From assembly GCA_018303855.1 (NCBI GenBank), contig JAGVXI010000008.1:1-61287 (forward strand): a DNA stretch of 61,287 bases. The letters are read 5' to 3'. Under the pieces are notes generated by a model. That model had not been told where the DNA came from. It saw nothing but the letters and a program-made list of their open reading frames with translations, and searched no databases. This DNA is from Candidatus Pacearchaeota archaeon. Lineage in GTDB: Archaea; Nanobdellota; Nanobdellia; Pacearchaeales; GW2011-AR1. A program made the translations under genes and the position numbers. Positions 7,116 through 15,203 of the stretch are shown here, in pieces; within the stretch, counting starts at the first letter, position 1; each line of letters begins with the position of its first letter.

Positions 7116-7376
7116 GCTTTATTGGTTAACTAGAATGTGTCAGAAAAATGGGCAATAATTAATAGAGATTTGTGGGTTATATAGCATAGTTTATAGCATA
7201 GAAGCAATATGTATGCACATTAAAATAAAACATGTAGTATTGCTAATTATTTATTTAGCCAGATTATATAAGTTAGAATATGGTGTCTAATTATTATACG
7301 CCCTAATATTAAGTCCTAAAACATAAAAGTTTTTAAAGAACATTTAATTAATAAGGCTGGATAAACACAATCTAAA

Positions 7377-7667
7377 ATGGTAATTGGACAAACAGAAAAA
7401 AGACATCCGAGAATTATTGCAGTTTTAATTCTGGTGATAATACTCTTGCTAGGGGTTATTTCCTATACTTTTGTTTTTAAACCAGCAATTAACGGATATA
7501 TTATCCAGAAGCAGGGAGAAGCAATTGACCAAGTTTTAACAATTATTTTAACGCAGGTTCAACAGCAAGGGTTTACTCAATTGACAGATAGGAATCTTAA
7601 TCAATCTGTTATATTAGTCCCTTATGTGCCCCAACAGCAAGGGCAAACACCAGTTCCTTTAGCTTAA
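7377..7667 (+). CDS. small membrane-anchored protein
   Basis: A 96-residue protein with a basic N-terminus, one hydrophobic segment at about 14-34 (IIAVLILVIILLLGVISY), a short Gln-rich exposed domain and a Pro/Gln-rich end. It is probably anchored with the C-terminus outside. It lies between long AT-rich gaps, so it is probably its own transcription unit. The family is unknown. Confidence 0.55.
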   Translation: MVIGQTEKRHPRIIAVLILVIILLLGVISYTFVFKPAINGYIIQKQGEAIDQVLTIILTQVQQQGFTQLTDRNLNQSVILVPYVPQQQGQTPVPLA

Positions 7668-7967
7668 TTTTTTTGGTTTAGGTTATTACAAATTTTTAAT
7701 GCAAGTGTGATTATTAATGATCTTAATCGTTTATTTCTTATTGTGCAGATAGTTAAACGTTTATTGTGGATAAATTATTCTATATTTTTAGTTGTATAAT
7801 CCTAGCAATCAATTTAAACATAAAATCATCGTCGATAAAAAAATGTAGGGTAAAAGTTTTTGGCAATTTTGTTGGAAAGATTTAAATATATCTTTTTCTT
7901 TAAATTATTAACTTAAAAAAGAATGGTGTAGTGCAAAAGCACATAAGAGTGTTTAAAAGAGGGTTTA
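7668..7967 (+). other. gene-free AT-rich leader region
   Basis: 300 bases without a supportable gene. A TATA-like AGATTTAAATATATC lies at about 7877-7892. The last 45 bases hold a small hairpin (GTGC-AAAA-GCAC, about 7931-7942) and a purine-rich AGAGGG a few bases before the ATG at 7968, so a structured 5' leader is likely. Nothing else was seen. Confidence 0.45.
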
Positions 7968-10058
7968 ATGTCATATAAGAAATACATTGTTAAAAACGGA
8001 AAAACCTATGGTCCTTATACTTATTACAGCCGTAGGGTAAATGGAAAAGTTATTTCTGAATACAAAGGAAAAGGAAGCTTTAATCTGAATCTGGGCAGAT
8101 ATAAAGCATTTGCTTTTGTATTTATTTATCTTTTTATTGCCTTTTTGTTTATTCTTGGAGGTTATAACACAATTAATCACGGAATTACAGGTAAATCTGC
8201 TTTAAATTTAGAAACGATATACAATGAAGGAGAGCCATTACAAGGTGCCTTAAAACTTTCTCTTAAACAAGGCGAACTTTTGCCTGTTTCGACACATGTT
8301 CTAATTACAACTTCTTCTGGAAAGCAATATGATTATCTTTTAAGCGATTTAATTACAGAACAGCCTGTTGAAGGAAATTTTTATATTGAAGGAAAAGAAT
8401 TAGTTGGTAGTGGAGATGGTTATGGTATTTCTGGGCTAAAAACAATCTCTCCTGCAGTTTATTTTACATTGGAGGTGTCTTCTCAATCAAGCTCAACAGA
8501 ACAAGAATTAGAAGAGGGGGTAGTGCAAGAACCAATAGGGCAAGAGGGTAGTCAAGGAGAAACCCCGCCTTCTGCTGAAGAAATTACAAGCGACGAAACT
8601 CAAACAGAGACAACACCCCAAGTCCAAGAAACAACTGAACAAATTCCAAGTGAAGAAAGCATTGCAGAAATTCCTCCGGAGGAAACTCCAGTTGAAGAAC
8701 CTGCTGTAGAACCTACAACTCAAACAGAAGAACAAGCAGAAACTCCTACACAAGAAACTCCCATTACAAGCGAAGAACCAGCTTCTGTGCAAGAGGCAAG
8801 TCCAATTACAGGAAATGTTATTTTTAGAGCGTTTGGAGGATTGACAAATATCTTCAAAAGATTTACAGGACAGGCAACTGCAGATATTGGTGAAGAAATT
8901 TCCGCAAGCATCACAGCAGATGAGCCATACATTTTGACATTGTCAGAAGGGCAGACAGTTTCTTTAAAATCAGGTAGCGTGAAAACAGATTCTAAGCAAT
9001 TATCAGACAACGATATTAATCTGGAGTTTACTGAAGATAAAGCAATTTTGACAACAGATTATGCTGAGAGCTTAGAAGGATTTGGGCAAGATTATTTAAC
9101 AGAAACAACTGGAAAACAAATCAGAATTGATTTAAATAATTTAGGATTAGAAGCAGAATCAGGTGAATTAGATGTCAGCTTGATTTATGGTGCTGACACT
9201 ATCATTAATGTTAAAACAACTCTTGTTATTGGTGAAACAGCAGAAGTAGAAAACAAAACAATATTAGTTCAAAATGCAACCTCAAACGAAACTATTAATT
9301 ATATAAATTCAACAATAGAAAGATTGTTTTTGTCTGATGTTTTGAGTGAAGATGAAAGAAAAATATTAATTGATAAATTTGGGGAAGAATCAGTAAATAC
9401 CACAAAAGCCGAATTATTTAATGATAGGTTGATAGTTAAGCATGAAATTGGTGATTACTGGATTGAGTATTCGTATGATTATAAAGATAAAGAAATTAGC
9501 GATGTTTTGGAGCAAGAAATAGAAAGAGATATGATTAGGTGGCTTAAAGATATTGCAAGACAACTAACAAAACAAAAAGCTGAAGCAGAAAAGATTGAAA
9601 CTTTGTTGGGAAACAAAAGCATTGATTCGTTTGAAGATACTAAGGCAGTTGCATCAGCACAGACAAATACAAGTGTGGTGCAAGAGACAGAAGAAATTTC
9701 TGAACAACAACCAGTTGAAGAAACTTCTGCAGAAACTTCAGGAGAAACAACAGAAGAGATAAGTGAGGCGAATGTAACAGAGACAACTGGGCAAGAAGTT
9801 TCAAGTGAAGAAAGCATTGCAGAAATTCCTCCAGGGGAAACTCCAGTTGAAGAACCTGCTGTAGAGCCTACAACTCAAACAGAAGAACCAGTAGAATTAA
9901 TTCCTGCGCAAGAAACTCCCATTACAAGCGAAGAACCAGCTTCTTTAGAAACACCCAGCGTTGGGGAAGCTCCTGTTACAGGTGATATAATTGCAGGAAC
10001 GCAAGGCACAGGATTTTGGAGTGCTGTTAAAGAGTTTTTTAAGGGATTATTTGGATGA
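7968..10058 (+). CDS. large surface protein with T/E/P-rich repeats and TG motifs
   Basis: A 696-residue protein. Residues 1-40 are a Tyr-rich beta-like module (KNGKTYGPYTYYSRRVNGK), probably cytosolic. The membrane segment is at about 48-68, and the rest is exported. Two Thr/Glu/Pro-rich low-complexity regions (about 170-275 and 565-675) share a near-identical block (SEESIAEIPP...TPVEEPAVEPTTQTEEP). Each ends in a short motif, PITGNVI or PVTGDII. Between them lies a folded beta-rich domain (about 295-500) followed by a helical stretch. The C-terminus is an aromatic amphipathic tail (FWSAVKEFFKGLFG). It is probably a stalked cell-surface protein of unknown role. Confidence 0.65.
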   Translation: MSYKKYIVKNGKTYGPYTYYSRRVNGKVISEYKGKGSFNLNLGRYKAFAFVFIYLFIAFLFILGGYNTINHGITGKSALNLETIYNEGEPLQGALKLSLKQGELLPVSTHVLITTSSGKQYDYLLSDLITEQPVEGNFYIEGKELVGSGDGYGISGLKTISPAVYFTLEVSSQSSSTEQELEEGVVQEPIGQEGSQGETPPSAEEITSDETQTETTPQVQETTEQIPSEESIAEIPPEETPVEEPAVEPTTQTEEQAETPTQETPITSEEPASVQEASPITGNVIFRAFGGLTNIFKRFTGQATADIGEEISASITADEPYILTLSEGQTVSLKSGSVKTDSKQLSDNDINLEFTEDKAILTTDYAESLEGFGQDYLTETTGKQIRIDLNNLGLEAESGELDVSLIYGADTIINVKTTLVIGETAEVENKTILVQNATSNETINYINSTIERLFLSDVLSEDERKILIDKFGEESVNTTKAELFNDRLIVKHEIGDYWIEYSYDYKDKEISDVLEQEIERDMIRWLKDIARQLTKQKAEAEKIETLLGNKSIDSFEDTKAVASAQTNTSVVQETEEISEQQPVEETSAETSGETTEEISEANVTETTGQEVSSEESIAEIPPGETPVEEPAVEPTTQTEEPVELIPAQETPITSEEPASLETPSVGEAPVTGDIIAGTQGTGFWSAVKEFFKGLFG

Positions 10059-10213
10059 TTTTATAGTAATCAATGTATAAGCTGATAAATGAGATTATAG
10101 CGCTTGCCAATACTGTTTAAGTTATATAAGCAAGTTAAATAATAAATAATTTGAAAATATTTAAAATAACTTGCCCAAATTTTAGAGTATAACTTTTTTA
10201 AAAACAGAAACAG

Positions 10214-10263
10214 AAAAATTTATATATACTAATATTAATCATTAGTATTATACACTAGTGTAT
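10214..10263 (+). promoter_or_regulatory. promoter with two palindromes before HTH gene
   Basis: A TATA box (AAATTTATATATA, about 10215-10227) is followed by an inverted repeat, TACTAAT at 10227-10233 and ATTAGTA at 10241-10247, and by the perfect 14-base palindrome ATACACTAGTGTAT at 10250-10263, just ahead of the start at 10277. This is a likely operator for the wHTH protein encoded next. Confidence 0.6.
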
Positions 10264-10276
10264 AGATAAAAAGAGC

Positions 10277-10501
10277 ATGGTGAAGGGAAAGGTAGGGAAC
10301 CTAATAAATGAAATAGTGCAAATTCTTAAAAAAGATAGCCGTGGGCTTAGTATACAAGAAATTTCTGATTTTACAAAAGTATCCAGAATTACTACTGCTG
10401 TTGCTTTAGCAAAATTAGAAGGGCAAGGCAAATTAAATATTCGTATTATTGGAAATTGCAAGCTCCATTATCTAAAAACAGGGAGAGGGCAAGATGAATA
10501 A
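10277..10501 (+). CDS. small winged-helix regulator
   Basis: A 74-residue wHTH protein: helices about 5-20 and 26-50 with VSRITTAVALAKLEGQGKL as recognition helix and wing start, then a beta wing. It overlaps the 1510-residue surface/scaffold gene by 8 bases (GATGAATAA junction), so the two are translationally coupled. Palindromes between its TATA box and start suggest it controls this operon. Confidence 0.7.
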   Translation: MVKGKVGNLINEIVQILKKDSRGLSIQEISDFTKVSRITTAVALAKLEGQGKLNIRIIGNCKLHYLKTGRGQDE

Positions 10502-13500
10502 TTTTTTCAGATTTTTTAACAAAAAAAATAAAGGTAAAAAATTGCCAGATAGTAAATCAGCTAGTCAGTTAAACATGGTTAGTGGCAGTGATTATTTGTT
10601 AAGCAATGATAAATTTGGAGTTATTAAGCCATATAGCTTGTTGAATGATGGTGATGCTGATAAAAAGTTGTTAAGTAATGATAAGCCAGGAGTTGTTAAG
10701 TTAAATAAGATGCTAAATAATAAATCCACTAAGCTGTTGGCAGTTAGGTTAAGCCTTTTTGTATTAGCTATACTCTCTGTTTTACTATTATTTATTATAA
10801 TTAATGTTACAGCTTTGCAAGGAACCTCTGAAAGTTATAGTGCATGGAATAAATTTGATTTCGGTGCAACAGGCAATGGCTCTTCTACAAGCTTTACTCA
10901 GCGATTTATTGGTGGTGAACAACCTGTTTCGCAATACACCAGTTCAGATTATGGAGGAAGATTTGGAATTTTAGATGAATCTTATAATTGCGCTATTAAC
11001 ATTACATTCCCTGCAAATAATTCAGATATTGCAAGAGGAGGAAATGCAGTAAGCAATGAAGATGATCTTGGTTTAGTAGCAGATAATTTACAAATTACTT
11101 CGAGAGTTTATGTTAATAATACTCAAACAGGTTTGTCAAATATAAATACAAGTTTTTATTTTGGGGGAACTTATGTCAACAGCAATTTGACAAATAGCAG
11201 TGGCATAGCAGTTATATCTTATGATAAATCTGCAAAAACTCCTGGTTCTTATAAAATTCTTACAAATTATTCAGATGTTATATGCAATCAAATTACGAAC
11301 AACTCACAAATAAATTCAACAATCGTTGTTTTTAATATTCCAAATTATGCTGGAGGTAAAGGAGTTGCAACAAGATATGTCTGGAATCAAACGGCAATCT
11401 TGCTTTTTAATATCACAAAGCAAAATGGAACAGCAACTGTATTTTATAGTGCAGTAAATGTAACTGCAAATGCAACAGATGCTGCAGGGAAACATTATCC
11501 AGAATCAGCTTATGTTACTGGTTATAGATTAAAAGAGTTATCACCTGGTCAATATGAAACACGTGTGGTGATTAATCGTTCTTTACTTCCTGGCTATAAT
11601 TCCGTTATAAGATGGGAAATTTATGTTTCTGATGATAATTACACTACCCATATTGCTTCAGCAAGACATTCTGATGTGGATGTTATTGATCCACCTCTCT
11701 GTGGTAATACACTTCTTGAAACTGGAGAAACTTGCGACGATGGAAACCTTGTTTCTGGAGACGGATGTTCAAGTTCATGTACAACTGAGGGAGGCGGGGG
11801 TGGAGGAGGAGGTGGAGGTGAAACCTGTCAAAATACATGCTCTTCTGGAGCCAGTGAAATAGTTTGTGTAACCCAGCACACATTAAAAACACAAACTTGT
11901 GGAAGTTATGACGAAGATTCATGCACAGAGTGGGGTGGCGCGAGTTATACAGAATGTCAAGAAGGATATGTTTGCCAGAATGCAGAGTGTGTCTTAGCTG
12001 ATTGTGATACATCCTGGCAGTGCGGGGATTGGGGAGAGTGTTCATATGGCAGTTTAGGAGATTATTATGAAGAAGGAAGCGTTTCAGCAAGTGGAATAAC
12101 GGGAAGCGTTATTGCGCAGAATGTTTTAACTGGGATGTTAATAAAAGAGGAAAATCAATTAGATTTAGAATATTCCCAAAAGTCGCAAAAATTTGCTTCT
12201 ATAACTGGAAGTGCAATAAAAGACGCATTCTCTAGAATATTTAGGTTTTTTGTAAATGACGCGTGTGAAAATCCTGGTGAAATTGTTTGTGAACCAGAAG
12301 GAAGCAGAAGTTACAAAGAGTGTGTTGAGCAAAAGAGCAAGAAAGAAACCTATTTGGGATGGGAGTCAAGCAAATGTGCAAAAGGTGAAATCTGTGAAAA
12401 TGGTTCGTGCATTGTTGAACATTGTTCTGATGGAATTCAAAGTGGAGACGAACAAGGAATTGATTGTGGAGGAAGTTGTGCTCAGGAATGTGTTAAACTG
12501 CCTTCTTGCGGAGATGGGATTTTAGATAAAGATGAATTTTGTGATGATGGAAATTTAGATGTCGGCGATGGATGTGATGATGTCTGCAAGGTAGAAGTTA
12601 TCCCTAAAATTATTTGCAGTAATGGCATTATTGAAACAGGGGAAAGTTGTGATGATAAAAATGCTGCAGATGGGGATGGATGTTCAAGCAATTGTATAGT
12701 TGAGCCTGGATATGTATGTGAAGGAGAGCCAAGTGTTTGCGTGATTCAAATTAAAAAAGTCAATGAAACATTGATTAATGTCACGATAGAAATTAGGGAG
12801 TTACCTCTTGAAGAAGAGCAAGTTGTAGCTAAAGTTGGTGAATCAGTGTCGATTATTATAAACCAAGGAGATAAGGTTTCAGTAACTTATGAAGACAGAA
12901 AAGGAAAATTTGTTATGTTGAAAGTAAAAAAGATAAAAACAGAAAATTCAACAGAAGTACAAGAAACTCATAAATTAAAAGTAGATGAAGTTGTTGCCAA
13001 TAAAAAAATTATAGTTACAGTAACTTCTGAGCCTATTACAAAGGAGATTTTATTAGGAGGAACAGAGATATTTGAGTTTGGTTTCGCTGTTGCAGCAGGA
13101 GTTGATTTAATACAAAAAAGAACATGCGCAAACACTTTGTGTGATTTACCTCCAAAAACAGAAGCAAGGCTTTGTACAATGTCAGAATGCGAAGAAGATT
13201 GGAAATGTTCTTGGACAGTTTGTGTTGAAGGAGATAAAATTAGTTATCCTTACGATTGTTTTGACAGAAATACTTGTGAAACAGAGAAGGATAAGCCAGG
13301 CTCACTTCCGTGTGGTAAGCAACCTGTAGAATATCCTGAATGTTCTGGTTTGTGGGACTGCACTAACTGGGGTGAATGCGGGGCAGATTACAGCATTGAT
13401 GAGATTTTGCAGGGAAAAGTTGAGTTTGAAGGACACAAGTCAAGAGTTTGCGTTGATAAACTGGCTGAATGCAGTTGGAACATAACTGAATTTTCTAAAT

Positions 13501-15026
13501 GTGATTTGGGTGTTCCAATTGATGTTAAAAAAGTAAAGTGGTGTGAAGAAGAGTATGTAGAAATTTATGAAAGAGCAACTAATAAATTAGTGAGCAGGGT
13601 TAAGCAAACACAAGTTGAAAAGTTTGAAGAACTTAATCGAGTAGACATCTCTCTAACACCAACAGAATTTACAGGCTATTGCGATTATTGCTTTAATGGT
13701 ATAAAAGATTACGACGAAACAGGAGTGGATTGTGGCGGGCCTTCTTGCCCGGCTTGTGTAGCAAGAGTGACTTTCTTTGATTGGTTGCTATGGTTAGTTA
13801 TAACATTATGGTTGCTATTATTACTATTGTTATTGCTTATCTTATACAAGAGAAGAAAAGAAAAAGAGAAGCTGGAAAAGAAGAAATTCACCGAGAGATT
13901 TAAAGAATTTGTGAAAAAGGCATTTATGCCTGGAACTGCAGAAGAAAAAATTAGAGAGTGGAAGGTTAAAGAGTGGTTAAAGAAACTGCTCAGTGCACCA
14001 TTTAGATTGCTTGCATTGCCATTTAAGATTAAGCTGGTTAAAATAAAGCTAAGAGAACATGTTGCTGAAAGAGTAAAAATTGAAAGAGTTGTAAAAAGGG
14101 TTCCTATAATCAAAAGGATTAGAGTAAAAGTGATTGAGGCAGATAAGAGGCTTGAGGCTTTGAAGAAGAAATTAAGAGAGTGGGAAAATATGGGATATGC
14201 AGGAACAGCGAGATTAAGAGCACATATAAGAGAGTTAGAGGCTAAGCCAAAAAAAGTAAAGTATATAACAAAAGTTGTAAGAGGATACAAGATTAAGGAA
14301 TTTGAGAGGAGAGTTGGGGGAGAAGTACAAAGAGAAGTTAAAAAAGCCCAATCATGGTTTGCAATTTTTTCTGAATTTAATAGAAGGAGAAAAGCAGAAA
14401 AAGCAAGAAAAGAAATAGAGAGGAGAGGGGAAGAAGCAAGAATAAAAGCTGAAATAACAAGAGGAGAGCATAGAAAAGAAGCTGAAAAAAGAGCAGTAGC
14501 ATTAACACAAGCAAGAGAACAACATAAAAGAGAGGTTGAAAAAACAGAGAGAGTATTAAAGAGAACAAGAGAAAAAGAAGCACGAACAAGTAGAATAAAA
14601 GAGAGATTAAGAAAAATAAAGCAAAATTTCATTATAATGTTTGAAGAGCATAAAAAGAGAAGAGCAGAGGGAAAAGAAAAAAGAAGAATAAAAAGAGAGC
14701 AAAAAAGACAGATTAGGCTGCAGAATAAGGCAGTAAAGTTTGCAATGATAGAGCAGAAAAAAGCAGAGAGGTTAAAGGAGAAAGAAAAGAAAGGAGAAGC
14801 AAAAGATTTTAGGAAAAGGATTAAAAGAGAGAAAAAGCGGATTAAGAAAGAGAAAAAAGCAAAGAGAAAAGAAAGAAAGAGAAAAATTAGAAGAGTTAAA
14901 GCAGAGATTAGAAGAAGAAAAGCTATTGAATTAATGAAAAAACTAAAGCTTTGGAGAAAAGAGGGTTATTATGGAACAGCTCATCTTGAAGAAGAATTAA
15001 AAAGGTTAAAAGAGTTTAAGGAGTAA
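10494..15026 (+). CDS. giant membrane-spanning Cys-rich protein with cytosolic coiled coil
   Basis: A 1510-residue protein. Residues 1-80 are cytosolic with a small repeat (LLSNDKFGVIKPYSLLND / LLSNDKPGVVKLNKMLNN). TM1 is at about 84-106. The exported part (about 107-1090) has an Ig-like start, a Gly run near 435-443, and Cys-rich repeats of the DUF4215 kind (C-G-x-G-x2-E-x-G-E-x-C-D-D-G-N) near 401, 671 and 708. It also has two ETGVDCGG-type Cys motifs and ITGSVI/ITGSAI motifs near 540-580. TM2 (WLLWLVITLWLLLLL) is at about 1096-1119. Residues 1120-1510 are a Lys/Arg/Glu coiled coil, with GYAGTARL and GYYGTAHL repeats. It appears to link an outer Cys-rich layer to a cytosolic filament-like domain. 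Confidence 0.75.
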   Translation: MNNFFRFFNKKNKGKKLPDSKSASQLNMVSGSDYLLSNDKFGVIKPYSLLNDGDADKKLLSNDKPGVVKLNKMLNNKSTKLLAVRLSLFVLAILSVLLLFIIINVTALQGTSESYSAWNKFDFGATGNGSSTSFTQRFIGGEQPVSQYTSSDYGGRFGILDESYNCAINITFPANNSDIARGGNAVSNEDDLGLVADNLQITSRVYVNNTQTGLSNINTSFYFGGTYVNSNLTNSSGIAVISYDKSAKTPGSYKILTNYSDVICNQITNNSQINSTIVVFNIPNYAGGKGVATRYVWNQTAILLFNITKQNGTATVFYSAVNVTANATDAAGKHYPESAYVTGYRLKELSPGQYETRVVINRSLLPGYNSVIRWEIYVSDDNYTTHIASARHSDVDVIDPPLCGNTLLETGETCDDGNLVSGDGCSSSCTTEGGGGGGGGGGETCQNTCSSGASEIVCVTQHTLKTQTCGSYDEDSCTEWGGASYTECQEGYVCQNAECVLADCDTSWQCGDWGECSYGSLGDYYEEGSVSASGITGSVIAQNVLTGMLIKEENQLDLEYSQKSQKFASITGSAIKDAFSRIFRFFVNDACENPGEIVCEPEGSRSYKECVEQKSKKETYLGWESSKCAKGEICENGSCIVEHCSDGIQSGDEQGIDCGGSCAQECVKLPSCGDGILDKDEFCDDGNLDVGDGCDDVCKVEVIPKIICSNGIIETGESCDDKNAADGDGCSSNCIVEPGYVCEGEPSVCVIQIKKVNETLINVTIEIRELPLEEEQVVAKVGESVSIIINQGDKVSVTYEDRKGKFVMLKVKKIKTENSTEVQETHKLKVDEVVANKKIIVTVTSEPITKEILLGGTEIFEFGFAVAAGVDLIQKRTCANTLCDLPPKTEARLCTMSECEEDWKCSWTVCVEGDKISYPYDCFDRNTCETEKDKPGSLPCGKQPVEYPECSGLWDCTNWGECGADYSIDEILQGKVEFEGHKSRVCVDKLAECSWNITEFSKCDLGVPIDVKKVKWCEEEYVEIYERATNKLVSRVKQTQVEKFEELNRVDISLTPTEFTGYCDYCFNGIKDYDETGVDCGGPSCPACVARVTFFDWLLWLVITLWLLLLLLLLLILYKRRKEKEKLEKKKFTERFKEFVKKAFMPGTAEEKIREWKVKEWLKKLLSAPFRLLALPFKIKLVKIKLREHVAERVKIERVVKRVPIIKRIRVKVIEADKRLEALKKKLREWENMGYAGTARLRAHIRELEAKPKKVKYITKVVRGYKIKEFERRVGGEVQREVKKAQSWFAIFSEFNRRRKAEKARKEIERRGEEARIKAEITRGEHRKEAEKRAVALTQAREQHKREVEKTERVLKRTREKEARTSRIKERLRKIKQNFIIMFEEHKKRRAEGKEKRRIKREQKRQIRLQNKAVKFAMIEQKKAERLKEKEKKGEAKDFRKRIKREKKRIKKEKKAKRKERKRKIRRVKAEIRRRKAIELMKKLKLWRKEGYYGTAHLEEELKRLKEFKE

Positions 15027-15203
15027 ATAATAAATTTTGGGCAAAATTTTGTAAATTTTAATATACTGGCAAAACTAATAGCTGTCAAGTTTTAAATCCT
15101 AGTTATATTTGGGAGTTAATAACCAGCTTAAAAAATTGGTTTGCTTTAAGTTAATATAATTACAGAACAAAGGATTTTTAAATAAAAAAGGACTTAATTT
15201 AAT

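Noticed and set aside
13709-14632. Long 307-codon minus-strand frame opposite the giant gene
   Set aside because: It is the mirror of the Lys/Glu-rich coiled coil, giving Ser/Phe/Leu composition with no motif; the plus-strand gene explains it.
10494-15026. Two separate genes split at the second membrane segment
   Set aside because: The frame is open throughout, and no promoter or start with a ribosome-binding site was seen at the junction.
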